A DNA stretch of 64,000 nucleotides from Bacteroidota bacterium. Lineage in GTDB: Bacteria; Bacteroidota; Bacteroidia; 2-12-FULL-35-15. Shown here in pieces: positions 40,834-49,480 of this stretch (positions within the stretch are counted from its first letter, which is position 1; each line of letters opens with the position of its first letter). The position numbers and the translations under genes were made by a program. The stretch lies in contig JAQZBR010000002.1 of NCBI GenBank assembly GCA_029237775.1, positions 124,001 through 188,000 on the forward strand, given 5' to 3'. The notes below the pieces were generated by a model, which was not told the origin of the DNA, ran no database searches, and worked only from the letters and a program-made list of their open reading frames with translations.

Positions 40834-43359
40834 ATGATCAGGAAAAATTACCTCCCGTTATTTTTCTTTCTGAGTCTTTTTATTTCGCTTTCAGAAAAGT
40901 CAAGCGCACAAATTCTTATTAATGAGTATTGCGGTGCTAATGTATCTCTTGGTAACGATAATTTCGGTAATTCATCCGACTGGATCGAACTGTACAATGC
41001 CGGTTCAAGCTCGGTCAGTCTTACAGGTTATTATCTGACTGATAAGATCAGCAATCCGACCAAATGGACTTTTCCGGCAGGTGTTTCCATTGCAGCAAAT
41101 GGATTTCTGCGTGTATGGTGCTCCGGAAAGAATGTGGTATCAGGAACAAATGTGCATGCAGGTTTTTCGCTAACACAAACTAAACCCGAAGGGCTTGCCT
41201 TTTCAGATCCTTCAGGCGCTATCCTTGATTCTATGACCATTCGTCCAAGCCAAAAGAATCATTCGAGGGCCAGAACAACAAATGGTGGCAGCACCTGGGG
41301 TGTAGCAACAACGCCAACTCCCGGGGCATCAAATACAGCGGTTAAGCTGGATTATGCAACAACTCCTTCAATGAGTGTTGCAGCAGGTTTTTATCCGGGT
41401 GCACAATCAGTTACACTTTCCACTCCTGATGCAACAGCAAACCTTTATTATACTACTGATGGTTCGGTTCCAACAACCGCCTCAACTCCATACAGCGGTC
41501 CTGTAAATATTTCTGCAACAACTGTATTGCGCGTCCGTGCTTTCAGCGGTAATCCCCAAGTTCCGCCAAGCTTTGTCAACAGCAATACATATTTTATAAA
41601 TTCAACACATACAGTTCCTGTGGTTTCTATTTTCGGTGATCAGACCGAAAACCTTTTAAATGGAAATCAGATCAATCCCGAGACCGGCCTTGAATATTTT
41701 GATGAGAGCAAAGCAATGGTTGCTGAAACAAACGGTGAGACAAATGAACATGGAAATGATTCCTGGTCATACAACCAAAGGGGCTTCGATTATGTTTCTA
41801 AGGATGAATTGGGTTATAACTATGGGTTGAACTATAAAGTCTTTTCCAATAAGCAGCGTAAGTCTTTTCAACGATTGATCTTCAAAGCTGCAGCCAATGA
41901 TAATTATCCTTTCGAGCCGGGTGGCGCTCATATCCGTGATTCATACACTCATACGCTTTCTCAGCGCGGAGGATTAAACCTGGATGAACGTACATGGAAG
42001 CCTTCGGTGGTATATGTGAACGGGCAATACTGGGGGCTTTATGATACAAGGGAAAAGGTGGATGATCCCGATTTTACCGATTATTATTATGGACAGGATG
42101 AACCGTTTGTAGAGTTTCTGCAAACCTGGGGAAGCACATGGGAAGCATATTCTCCGACTCCCGGGCAGGCTAATTCTGATTGGAATTCCATCAGGAATTA
42201 TATCACTTCCAATAACATGGCTGTGCAGGCAAATTACGATTATGTCGACAGCATTTTCAATACAAAAAGCTTCGTGGATTATTTTGTTTACAATTCATGG
42301 CTTGTTACCATGGACTGGCTGAACTGGAACACTGCATGGTGGCGGGGAACTGACCCGACCGGTGATAAAAAGAAATGGCGTTACACATTATGGGACCTGG
42401 ATGCGATCCTCGGCCATTATGTAAACTACACAGGCATTCCGGATGAATCGGCAGGAGCAGACCCATGTAATGTAGAGGCCATCGGAGATCCGGGAGGACA
42501 GGGCCACGGGGAGATCCTCTCAGCTCTTATGGCTAATCCCGGGTTTAAACAATATTATCAGTCGCGCTATATCGATCTTATGAACACTTCATTAAGCTGC
42601 GATTTTGCATTGCCGCTTTATGACAGTATGATTGCGGTGATCACACCTGAAATGCAGGGACAAATCAATAAATGGGGAGGCTCGTTAACAGGATGGCAAA
42701 ATAACGTTAACCGTTTCCGCGATTCAATTGATACACGCTGTACAAAGCTTACACAGGGCCTTGTGGATTGTTATAATTTCACAGGGCCATATGCTGTAAC
42801 ATACAATGTAACTCCTGCCGGTGCAGGTAATATTAAGATCAACAGCGTGACACCTGCAAACTATATCTATACAGGAAATTATTTCGGAGGAATTGTTACT
42901 AAATTAAAAGCAAGTCCTATCAGCAGCTCTTATGTTTTTGATCACTGGACCATTAACAACGATACGCTGACAACTCCTGTTACAAGTGATTCAACCGAAG
43001 TCTCCTATACGCAGGCAAATGATGTTGTGGCGGTTTTCCGTCTCGTTACTGAACCACCGATCGTGATAAATCCTCCTCCGGTTCCTGATGATGAAGTCGC
43101 TATTCCTACTGCATTTTCGCCTAATGGCGATGGGAATAATGATTTTCTGATGATCCTCGGCTCGATCGATGATGTTGATTTTTCAATTTATAATCGCTGG
43201 GGACAATTGGTCTTTCATACAAATGATAAAACAGTTGGATGGGATGGAAAGTTCAATGGCTTGCCTTTAAATCCGGGTGTGTTTGCATATCGCTTATCGG
43301 GCAAGATCCCGGATGGCGGCACCGTTGACCGTAAAGGAAACATAACGCTGGTGAGGTAA
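40834..43359 (+). CDS. Secreted CotH-kinase-like protein with lamin-tail domain and T9SS type B C-terminus
   Basis: An 841-residue exported protein. After the signal peptide (~1-25, SLSEKSSAQ) comes a lamin-tail domain (~26-165: ILINEYCGAN, DWIELYNAGSSSVSLTGYYLTD, KWTFPAGVSIAANGFLRVWC). A chitobiase/hexosaminidase C-terminal-like repeat follows (~188-250: ANLYYTTDGSVPTTASTPYSGPV). The CotH-like kinase domain spans ~265-640, with RDSYTHTLSQRGG, VYVNGQYWGLYDTREKVD and the metal-site region YTLWDLDAILG near residue 515. A beta-rich region and a gliding-associated type B sorting domain end it (IPTAFSPNGDGNND, IYNRWGQLVF, WDGKFNG). CotH proteins phosphorylate spore-coat proteins in Bacillus; the target here is unknown. 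A PorP/SprF gene follows. Confidence 0.92.
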   Translation: MIRKNYLPLFFFLSLFISLSEKSSAQILINEYCGANVSLGNDNFGNSSDWIELYNAGSSSVSLTGYYLTDKISNPTKWTFPAGVSIAANGFLRVWCSGKNVVSGTNVHAGFSLTQTKPEGLAFSDPSGAILDSMTIRPSQKNHSRARTTNGGSTWGVATTPTPGASNTAVKLDYATTPSMSVAAGFYPGAQSVTLSTPDATANLYYTTDGSVPTTASTPYSGPVNISATTVLRVRAFSGNPQVPPSFVNSNTYFINSTHTVPVVSIFGDQTENLLNGNQINPETGLEYFDESKAMVAETNGETNEHGNDSWSYNQRGFDYVSKDELGYNYGLNYKVFSNKQRKSFQRLIFKAAANDNYPFEPGGAHIRDSYTHTLSQRGGLNLDERTWKPSVVYVNGQYWGLYDTREKVDDPDFTDYYYGQDEPFVEFLQTWGSTWEAYSPTPGQANSDWNSIRNYITSNNMAVQANYDYVDSIFNTKSFVDYFVYNSWLVTMDWLNWNTAWWRGTDPTGDKKKWRYTLWDLDAILGHYVNYTGIPDESAGADPCNVEAIGDPGGQGHGEILSALMANPGFKQYYQSRYIDLMNTSLSCDFALPLYDSMIAVITPEMQGQINKWGGSLTGWQNNVNRFRDSIDTRCTKLTQGLVDCYNFTGPYAVTYNVTPAGAGNIKINSVTPANYIYTGNYFGGIVTKLKASPISSSYVFDHWTINNDTLTTPVTSDSTEVSYTQANDVVAVFRLVTEPPIVINPPPVPDDEVAIPTAFSPNGDGNNDFLMILGSIDDVDFSIYNRWGQLVFHTNDKTVGWDGKFNGLPLNPGVFAYRLSGKIPDGGTVDRKGNITLVR

Positions 43360-43372
43360 GGTACGCATAACG

Positions 43373-43514
43373 AATTTTACGAATTTACCAATTTGCGAAA
43401 TGCTAGCTCAGGTCGTGCTTCACGTAAGTATAAGGTAGCGGATTGAGAGCAAGATGAATGATTTATGATTTAGGAATTAAGCTTCGTTTGAGCGCTCTTC
43501 ACGCGAGCATAGGG
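43373..43514. repeat. Intergenic repeats between CotH-like and PorP/SprF genes
   Basis: The gap 43360-43557 holds no gene. It starts with ACGAATTTTACGAATTTACC words related to 39139-39175. It also holds two imperfect direct copies: CTTCACGTAAGTATAAGG (43418-43435) and CTTCACGCGAGCATAGGG (43497-43514). Confidence 0.45.
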
Positions 43515-43557
43515 GACGATTTAGAATAACATTTATAATTTTCAAATTTCATTTGTT

Positions 43558-44595
43558 TTGAAAAAAATACTCAATATCATTTGCATTGTAATCTGTTTGT
43601 CCGCGGTCTCCACATTCGCTCAGGACATCCATTTCTCCCAGTTCAATGAAACGCCACAGCTTCTGAACCCTGGCGCAACCGGGGTTTACAATGGATATGT
43701 GCGTGCTATCGTGAATTATAAAAATCAGTGGACAGCGATGGGCAAGTCATTCAATACGGAAGCTGCTTCAGTCGACATACCCTTGTTTGATTACAACGAG
43801 CGAAAAGCTCATTTAGGATTGGGAATCAATTTCTTTAATGATAAAGCAGGAGATTCACAGTTCGGTTTAACACAGGGAAATTTTTGTGCTGCCGGAATAA
43901 TTCCGATGGATCGTACCAGCAGCATTTCACTCGGTGTCTCAATTGGGGCGGCACAGCATAAAGCTAATCTTAGTTCCCTTTCGTGGGGCAATCAGTATAA
44001 TGGTACAGGCTTCGATCCTTCACTGAACTCAAATGAAACAACCCCGGTTAATTCCTTTTTTTATGTGGATCTTGGAGCAGGCTTGTATTACGAATATTTC
44101 AGCGGTAAAACCACACTCGATCGTAATGAAGCGAAAAGATTATCCATCGGAGCGGCATATTATCATATCAATCAGCCGGAGCAAAAATATTTTTCAGTTT
44201 CAGAAAAGCTTTACGGGAAAATTGTTGCAACCATTAATGGACATTTTGATAAAACAGGAACTAAGTTATCAGTGCGTCCTTCCGCGATGTATGTGATGCA
44301 AGGCCCTTCAACCGAGATCACAGTGGGCTGCGCATTGCGCTACAGGATCAAGAACGGAACGAAGATCACCGGTTTCATCAACGAAACAGGACTCTCCGTA
44401 GGCGTACATTATCGCTTCAATGATGCTGTGATCCCCCAGGTGTATTTTGAATTGGGTGACCTTGGATTCGGGGTTTCTTATGACCTGAATGTTTCTACTT
44501 ATAAAGCAGCATCTAAGCTTCAAGGCGGACCTGAGATCTCATTGAAATATTTTATTCAAAAAGGCGCCTTGTTTAAGCAGAAGAGGATGTTGTAA
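43558..44595 (+). CDS. PorP/SprF family T9SS outer-membrane protein
   Basis: A 345-residue outer-membrane beta-barrel of the PorP/SprF family (TIGR03519), which in Bacteroidota helps export and retain type B sorted cargo such as SprB. The signal peptide is residues 1-21 (KKILNIICIVICLSAVSTFAQ). The family motif QDIHFSQFNETPQLLNPGATGVYNG follows directly. Then YKNQWTAMGKSFNTEAASVDIPL and repeated strands ending in GPEISLKYFI are seen. The start is TTG 43558; no in-frame ATG precedes the signal peptide. It follows a type B cargo gene and precedes another one, which is the usual genomic pairing. A terminator follows. Confidence 0.93.
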   Translation: MKKILNIICIVICLSAVSTFAQDIHFSQFNETPQLLNPGATGVYNGYVRAIVNYKNQWTAMGKSFNTEAASVDIPLFDYNERKAHLGLGINFFNDKAGDSQFGLTQGNFCAAGIIPMDRTSSISLGVSIGAAQHKANLSSLSWGNQYNGTGFDPSLNSNETTPVNSFFYVDLGAGLYYEYFSGKTTLDRNEAKRLSIGAAYYHINQPEQKYFSVSEKLYGKIVATINGHFDKTGTKLSVRPSAMYVMQGPSTEITVGCALRYRIKNGTKITGFINETGLSVGVHYRFNDAVIPQVYFELGDLGFGVSYDLNVSTYKAASKLQGGPEISLKYFIQKGALFKQKRML

Positions 44596-44609
44596 AAAAA
44601 CGTTTTTTT

Positions 44610-44636
44610 AAAGCCCGGATTCGGGCTTTTTTTATT
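44610..44636 (+). terminator. Rho-independent terminator of PorP/SprF gene
   Basis: AAAGCCCG (44610-44617) pairs with CGGGCTTT (44622-44629) around GATT, followed by a T run. Confidence 0.9.
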
Positions 44637-44671
44637 TCAGGAGGAAACGGATCAGAAATGTTGGCTTCCTG

Positions 44672-44694
44672 AAAAATGTTTACAAAACATTTTT
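44672..44694. repeat. AT-rich perfect hairpin
   Basis: AAAAATGTTT (44672-44681) pairs perfectly with AAACATTTTT (44685-44694) around a 3-base loop. It lies in the 520-base gene-free stretch before 45117 and could be a second terminator. Confidence 0.4.
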
Positions 44695-44904
44695 TGCGTT
44701 TAACAAAACATATTCTATATTAGCCAAAGAATAAACAGAAACATATTTTCCGGCTCAATTGTCTACTCCCTTTTATGCCGAAAATTGTAATGGATAATTA
44801 TGTTCCATTGCAAACAATTATCACACAAATATTTTTTTCTTTTTGTTAAACATTAAATGATCCCGCTGCCTTGCAGCTGCATTACATTTTAATATTAACC
44901 TATA

Positions 44905-45000
44905 AAAAAAGGAGGCATTAAAAACACATGGTTTAAAACACCTCCCTTTCATTGGTGAAATTGCGAAACCCCACCAATGCAAAGGTAAGGCTTAGTTTTA
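44905..45000 (-). ncRNA. Candidate structured small RNA
   Basis: The minus strand holds two stems in tandem. The first pairs CCTTTGCATTGGTG with CACCAATGAAAGG around a loop of about 14 bases, with one bulged C. The second pairs GGAGG with CCTCC around about 25 bases and is followed by seven T residues, like a terminator. No ORF spans it. The strand choice rests on the T run. It could instead be a mobile palindromic element or a leader structure on the plus strand. Confidence 0.35.
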
Positions 45001-45062
45001 AGAGCCCGTTGTTAAAAAAAACAAAACCGGAGAAAAGACCTGAGAGAACGGCCGTCCTTTCC

Positions 45063-45070
45063 TACTTTTG
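45063..45070 (+). promoter_or_regulatory. Candidate -7 promoter box
   Basis: TACTTTTG matches TAnnTTTG exactly and lies 46 bases before the TTG start at 45117. A weak CCTG is 20 bases upstream. Confidence 0.5.
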
Positions 45071-45116
45071 ATGTAAAATAGAAAGTAGAGGATTTTGAAA
45101 ATAAATAACTTAATAG

Positions 45117-46118
45117 TTGAGTAAACCTTTTTACATATTAGCTTTCCTTGTTAATCTGCTTTTTTCACAGCGGTTTTCTATTGTGGCACAACAAAATCTC
45201 ATATATAATGGTGATTTTGAAATCTATGATACTTGTCCTTCTATGACATCTTCACCTGGTGATGATCAAATAAGATATTGTTTGGGATGGAAAACACCAA
45301 CAAAAGCGACAAGTGATTATTACAATAGTTGTGCAACTTCAGTTGTTAGCACTCCTATAAATAATTGCGGCTTTCAGTATCCTTACTCTGGACAAGGTTA
45401 TTGTGGAATTTTTATTGAATATGTAGCTCCTCCATTTTCTAATTATGGTTACTGGTTCGAATATGTTCAAGGTCAAATAGTTGTTCCCTTAAATGCAGGA
45501 AATGAATATGAATTTTCTTGCCGAGTAGTTATGAGTGAATTAGGATGGGATTACGCTCTATGGAAATTTGGAGCGGCTTTTACGTCTCTTCCGATTTCAA
45601 AAACTGATGGAAAACCGTTTAATGATATTATTCCACAAGTTTTAAATTCAACAAATAACTTTCTCACGGACACTTTAAATTGGATTGAAATTAAAGGAAG
45701 ATTTTTAGCACAAGGGAATGAAAAATATATTACCCTTGGTTTTTTTTCTGATACTTTAAATTTAGACACTTTAAAACTACCCGCACCTTTCTTTGATCCT
45801 AATCATTTTGGAACTTATTACTATATTGATTACTGTTCTTTAATTGAGATAGAAAATGAAAACGATCGGCCTAATATTTTCACCCCTAATGGTGATGGTC
45901 AAAATGATGTGTTTTTACTGCAAAATCTTAGAGAAGGTGAAGAAGCTTTAGTATATAATCGTTGGGGAATAAAAGTGGCTGAAATTTCAAATAGAAACAA
46001 TAGCTGGGACGGCAGATCAGCTGCCGGTGAAAACTGTGTGAACGGAGTATATTATTATATCATCCACCGAGAGGAAGAAAAAAAATCTTTAAAAGGGTTT
46101 ATTCAATTGGTTAGATAA
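45117..46118 (+). CDS. Secreted protein with T9SS type B C-terminus
   Basis: A 333-residue exported protein. The signal peptide (residues ~1-24, KPFYILAFLVNLLFSQRFSIVAQ) fixes a TTG start at 45117, because a TAG lies in frame immediately before it. The mature part begins QNLIYNGDFEIYDTCP, a common opening of Bacteroidota surface proteins with a jelly-roll fold. GQGYCGIFIEY at ~96 and YEFSCRVVMSE near residue 130 fit a carbohydrate-binding-like beta sandwich. The last ~85 residues (RPNIFTPNGDGQND, VYNRWGIKVAE, WDGRSAAGE, GVYYYII) are a gliding-associated type B sorting domain. The coding sequence looks markedly more AT-rich than flanking genes. It lies 12 bases before the next cargo gene. Confidence 0.87.
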   Translation: MSKPFYILAFLVNLLFSQRFSIVAQQNLIYNGDFEIYDTCPSMTSSPGDDQIRYCLGWKTPTKATSDYYNSCATSVVSTPINNCGFQYPYSGQGYCGIFIEYVAPPFSNYGYWFEYVQGQIVVPLNAGNEYEFSCRVVMSELGWDYALWKFGAAFTSLPISKTDGKPFNDIIPQVLNSTNNFLTDTLNWIEIKGRFLAQGNEKYITLGFFSDTLNLDTLKLPAPFFDPNHFGTYYYIDYCSLIEIENENDRPNIFTPNGDGQNDVFLLQNLREGEEALVYNRWGIKVAEISNRNNSWDGRSAAGENCVNGVYYYIIHREEEKKSLKGFIQLVR

Positions 46119-46130
46119 ATCAATTTGAAT

Positions 46131-47417
46131 ATGAAAAATAAATTTCTATTACTAATATTTTTATTAGTCAATTCACTTTCATTTGCACAGCCTCCTACAG
46201 GAACACCAGTAGGAACAGTTGCTCCATCAGTCCCTAATTCAAGTATGGCTTGGTTTAGAGGCGGAAACACAATTGCTGGTACAGGTGGTTCAAATAATAT
46301 TTTTGGTACAGCTTTTAACTCGCCTATTTATACAATTACCAATAACATTCTTCGTGAAAAATTAAACGGAGACTTTAATAACACTACCCAATATCCAATA
46401 AATACATATACTGGTGTTGCTGATGGAGTGAATACTAGCGGCTATTTGTTATTAGGACAAAATAGTCCAATACAACCTGGAGGAGGACCTCCGGCCTTAT
46501 ATCAACAGTTAGGCGCTTTTTCACTTTTACATCTGAACGGGGTACAAAATTCAACCACCGGTTTAGGTTTTGCTCAGGAGTTCGGCTACAGACCTTGGAT
46601 GAAAACAGGCATTACCTTCACCGGAAATAATGATTTGATGTATTTCGGTATAAGAGCTCTGTTGCCTGGCCAAGATCAATCTGAGATGGTTGCCTCTTGG
46701 AGTGATAATGCCGGCCCCGGAAACGGTCCAGATGATTTTTGCTTCCGTTTTATGGGAACCGGAAGCGGAAAAACACTTGATGCAAATCTTGATTCTCAAG
46801 ATGATCTTGACGGAAGACACATTGCACGTTTTGCACCCACAGGTGAATTCGGACTTGGTAATACTTTTGGTTCCGCTAATGCTTTGTATGTGCGACCACA
46901 ATCATTATTACACATGAGCCTGGATGGTAGTAAGTCTGTGTGGGGACAGATTACGAATCAATCAACTCAGCAGGGTATTACAGATGGCTTCCGTTGGGGA
47001 ATGTTAGGTTCGCCAGTTGCTGCAGAAAATGGTAACGCTTTCCTTTATAACCAGGAACAGCGGCACATTATCCTTTCAACCGGAAATGCAACTCCTTCAA
47101 GCATGACAGCGACCAATGAGCGTTTGCGTATCACTGCCATTGAAAATCCAACAAATCTTTTCGGTGGTGGTTACGGTATCAATAATCCTGCAGCACTTAA
47201 TCCGAGGGTTACCAGAGTATCGATAAGTGAAAATCCTGCAAACCCTGTTACCAGGCCTTTAAGTTTGATGCATCTTGGATTCAATACAACTACTGCTTCC
47301 AATGACGGTTGGAGGCCTTGGATGGATATAGGAACATTTATGTCATTTGACAGCGATAACATGTACGTTGGGTTGAAGAATGAAGGTCCAAATCATAAAG
47401 ATGCTGTGATCAACTGA
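46131..47417 (+). CDS. Upstream half of the interrupted T9SS cargo gene
   Basis: This 428-residue half starts at ATG 46131 (a TTG at 46125 is also in frame). The signal peptide is MKNKFLLLIFLLVNSLSFAQ. The mature part carries repeated modules built on LLHLxG, RPWMxxG, NDLMYxGxR/K and a tryptophan-centred ASW. Copies are seen near residues 125-205 and 375-428. SLLHMSLDG and RPLSLMHLGFNTTTASNDGWRPWMDIGTF mark the start of the modules. It has no sorting domain, so the product would be secreted only into the periplasm if translation ends at the TGA. The first ~400 bases look more AT-rich than the rest. Confidence 0.75.
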   Translation: MKNKFLLLIFLLVNSLSFAQPPTGTPVGTVAPSVPNSSMAWFRGGNTIAGTGGSNNIFGTAFNSPIYTITNNILREKLNGDFNNTTQYPINTYTGVADGVNTSGYLLLGQNSPIQPGGGPPALYQQLGAFSLLHLNGVQNSTTGLGFAQEFGYRPWMKTGITFTGNNDLMYFGIRALLPGQDQSEMVASWSDNAGPGNGPDDFCFRFMGTGSGKTLDANLDSQDDLDGRHIARFAPTGEFGLGNTFGSANALYVRPQSLLHMSLDGSKSVWGQITNQSTQQGITDGFRWGMLGSPVAAENGNAFLYNQEQRHIILSTGNATPSSMTATNERLRITAIENPTNLFGGGYGINNPAALNPRVTRVSISENPANPVTRPLSLMHLGFNTTTASNDGWRPWMDIGTFMSFDSDNMYVGLKNEGPNHKDAVIN

Positions 47418-47507
47418 GGAGATGATGATGGGGATAAGGGCGACAACCTACGCTTTATCTTTACAACGTTTACTGGCGGTTCTCCCATTGCTGCAGGAGC
47501 AAATGGT

Positions 47508-49418
47508 TTGGAAGGCGGACGCATGACTCCCACATTTTCATCAGGGGTATTTACCGGCTTTGGAGGAGATCCCGGAGCGAATCAATATGGTCCGGGTGGA
47601 GCGAGCTTAAATGCCACGAATACACTAGAAATTAATTCCTGGGGAGCTACAAATACCCCGGGTGGAAGCAGTGGTTTGCGTTTTACTAATCTGCAGGCTG
47701 TAAACAGTCCTACAATTGCAAATCCGGGAGACGGTGTACTCGCGGTTGATAAGAACGGAGATGTTATTTATGTACCGTATTCTACCGGAGTTACGGGAGC
47801 AACCGGAGCAACCGGAGCAACAGGAGCTACCGGTGCAATAGGCTTAACCGGATTAGTCGGAGCAACAGGTGCTACCGGTGCTACCGGTTCAACGGGCTTA
47901 ACAGGGTTAAATGGAGCCACAGGAGCTACGGGCGCCACAGGATTTGCCGGTGCAGCAGGTGCAACTGGAGCAACAGGAGCGGTAGGGCCTGTTGGACCGA
48001 CAGGGGGAGGTGTTGCGGGGGCACACAATGGCGCCTCATTAAGTACACTTACTCCAAGTTTTGTCGCGTTCGGTCAAAACATATTTGAACCGGGAAATCC
48101 AGGTCAGCTTTTAAGTAACAGGCAGGTTCCATTGAATAATTTTAATATAGTTTTTACAGATCCCACTACTATTTCTGGTGGGGTAAATAGAATTGGCATA
48201 GGGACTAATGCGCCAGCAGCAAGACTCCACTCGTCTACGAATGATGTTTTCACGCCTTCGGCAATTTATGCCGAGCACACAAATTCAACGGGATTTGGAA
48301 AAATAGGTGTTTGGGGCATTGCTCGGGGAAATACAAGTGCTGGTGGTCGATTTGAAGGAAATCAGAATGGAGTGGTTGCCAGAATACTACCTGGTAGTAA
48401 TCAATCAATTCAGGATGCGGTTTTTGCAGAAGTTCCTACTACCTCTCTTGGAAATACTAATCGAGGTGTTTATGGGATTTCAAGGTCAACTTTCGCTAAT
48501 GCAATAAATGTGGGAATTGATGGATTAGCAGAAAATGGATTACAAAATTATGCGATTCAGGGAACGGCAATCATTGCGCCAAATAGTTGGGCAGGTTGGT
48601 TTAACGGGAATGTTCAGGTGAATGGTACTCTTTTTACAACAACAGGTGGAGTAAGTATGGCATCGGACGCATCTTTTAAAACCGGTATTGATAGTATTTC
48701 CAATGCTATAGAAATTATAACCAGCTTACGCCCTAAAAGCTATTTCTATGATACCGCCAGCTTGGGAAGCCGTATAAATTTTAGTAGTGTAAAACAATAT
48801 GGTTTGATTGCGCAGGAGGTAGAAACGGTTTTGCCTGAATTAGTTTCAAACAACATCATTCCGGCAATTCATGACTCACTTGGTTATGAAACTGCTCCAG
48901 CTATTAATTATAAGGGTTTAAATTATAATGCCTTTATTGCCATTCTTATGAAAGGGATACAAGAGCAACAAAAAATGGTTGACAGTTTGAAACAGGACCA
49001 TAATGCACAGGACTCGATCAACCAAGCCTTACAAAATCAGATCAGCCAATTAGCTAATATGATAACGGAGTGTTGTAATTCGAACCATAACAATGGTAAT
49101 CATCAAATGCAAGGGAATAATGCCATTGGTATAAACGTTGATCTCAAAGACGGCCAATCAATCGTTCTAGAGCAGAACGTTCCTAATCCGTTCGCAGAGC
49201 AGACTACCATCAGCTATTTTCTTCCTGAGAATACAGGAAAAGCACAGATGTTGTTTTACAATGCACAAGGAAAATTAATTCAATCGACAGAGCTTACTCA
49301 AAAAGGCAAAGGCCAATTAAATGTATTTGCCTCTGACCTTAGTAACGGTATTTACACTTACACATTAGTGGTAGATGGTAAGATCGTTGAAACAAAGAGA
49401 ATGGTAAAACAACAATAA
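47508..49418 (+). CDS. Downstream half: collagen-like, S74-chaperone and T9SS type A domains
   Basis: The frame is open from 47418; TTG 47508 or ATG 47523 are the earliest plausible re-starts. There is no signal peptide. Residues ~93-167 (from TTG 47508) are 24 Gly-X-Y triplets, mostly GAT, resembling collagen and phage-tail or spore-surface proteins. Next comes a beta-helical fibre-like part, then a peptidase S74 intramolecular chaperone-like domain ([24 protein letters not shown], then [16 protein letters not shown]), known to trimerise and self-cleave in phage tail fibres. A coiled coil ([25 protein letters not shown]) and a T9SS type A sorting domain ([14 protein letters not shown] ... 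[10 protein letters not shown]) finish it. A trimeric surface fibre is likely for the intact protein. Confidence 0.8.
   Translation: MEGGRMTPTFSSGVFTGFGGDPGANQYGPGGASLNATNTLEINSWGATNTPGGSSGLRFTNLQAVNSPTIANPGDGVLAVDKNGDVIYVPYSTGVTGATGATGATGATGAIGLTGLVGATGATGATGSTGLTGLNGATGATGATGFAGAAGATGATGAVGPVGPTGGGVAGAHNGASLSTLTPSFVAFGQNIFEPGNPGQLLSNRQVPLNNFNIVFTDPTTISGGVNRIGIGTNAPAARLHSSTNDVFTPSAIYAEHTNSTGFGKIGVWGIARGNTSAGGRFEGNQNGVVARILPGSNQSIQDAVFAEVPTTSLGNTNRGVYGISRSTFANAINVGIDGLAENGLQNYAIQGTAIIAPNSWAGWFNGNVQVNGTLFTTTGGVSMASDASFKTGIDSISNAIEIITSLRPKSYFYDTASLGSRINFSSVKQYGLIAQEVETVLPELVSNNIIPAIHDSLGYETAPAINYKGLNYNAFIAILMKGIQEQQKMVDSLKQDHNAQDSINQALQNQISQLANMITECCNSNHNNGNHQMQGNNAIGINVDLKDGQSIVLEQNVPNPFAEQTTISYFLPENTGKAQMLFYNAQGKLIQSTELTQKGKGQLNVFASDLSNGIYTYTLVVDGKIVETKRMVKQQ
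47787..48009 (+). repeat. Collagen-like Gly-X-Y coding repeat
   Basis: A 9-bp periodic GGAGCAACC/GGAGCTACC pattern encodes 24 consecutive Gly-X-Y triplets dominated by Gly-Ala-Thr, with Gly-Leu-Thr and Gly-Pro-Val/Thr variants. Such tracts are prone to slippage. Confidence 0.9.
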
Positions 49419-49433
49419 TTTACTGCAAAAAAA

Positions 49434-49467
49434 AGAGATGTCAGTTTACTGACAGCTCTTTTTTTCT
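49434..49467. terminator. Bidirectional rho-independent terminator
   Basis: AGAGATGTCAG (49434-49444) pairs with CTGACAGCTCT (49449-49459), with one mismatch, around a TTTA loop. A and T runs flank both sides. It serves the plus-strand cargo gene and the convergent M42 peptidase gene. Confidence 0.85.
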
Positions 49468-49480
49468 CAGACTTTTATTT

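Larger units (their letters stand above)
46131..49418 (+). pseudogene. Collagen-like / S74-type T9SS cargo gene interrupted by one in-frame TGA
   Basis: Reading one frame from ATG 46131 to TAA 49418 gives about 1095 codons with a single stop, TGA at 47415-47417, and no frameshift. The stop falls in the context DAVIN[19 protein letters not shown]. An earlier internal copy of the same module has MVASWSDNAGPG ... DDFCFRF, so TGA replaces the Trp codon TGG. The upstream part carries the signal peptide and the downstream part carries the sorting domain, so neither half alone would be a normal secreted protein. Causes may be a real nonsense mutation, phase variation or a sequencing error. Confidence 0.8.

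Noticed and set aside
44800-44904. GCAGCTGC palindrome as a site-specific recombination site
   Set aside because: It is an isolated 8-base palindrome with no recombinase gene nearby and no paired copy seen.
47415-47417. TGA recoded as tryptophan or selenocysteine
   Set aside because: Other genes end in TGA at coupled junctions (for example the NDH-2 gene) and Trp is encoded by TGG. The replaced residue aligns with Trp, not Cys, and no SECIS-like hairpin or selenocysteine gene is visible.
47768-48028. Minus-strand proline-rich reading frame over the collagen-like repeat
   Set aside because: It is the antisense image of Gly-Ala-Thr codons. The plus-strand frame has the domains and continuity.
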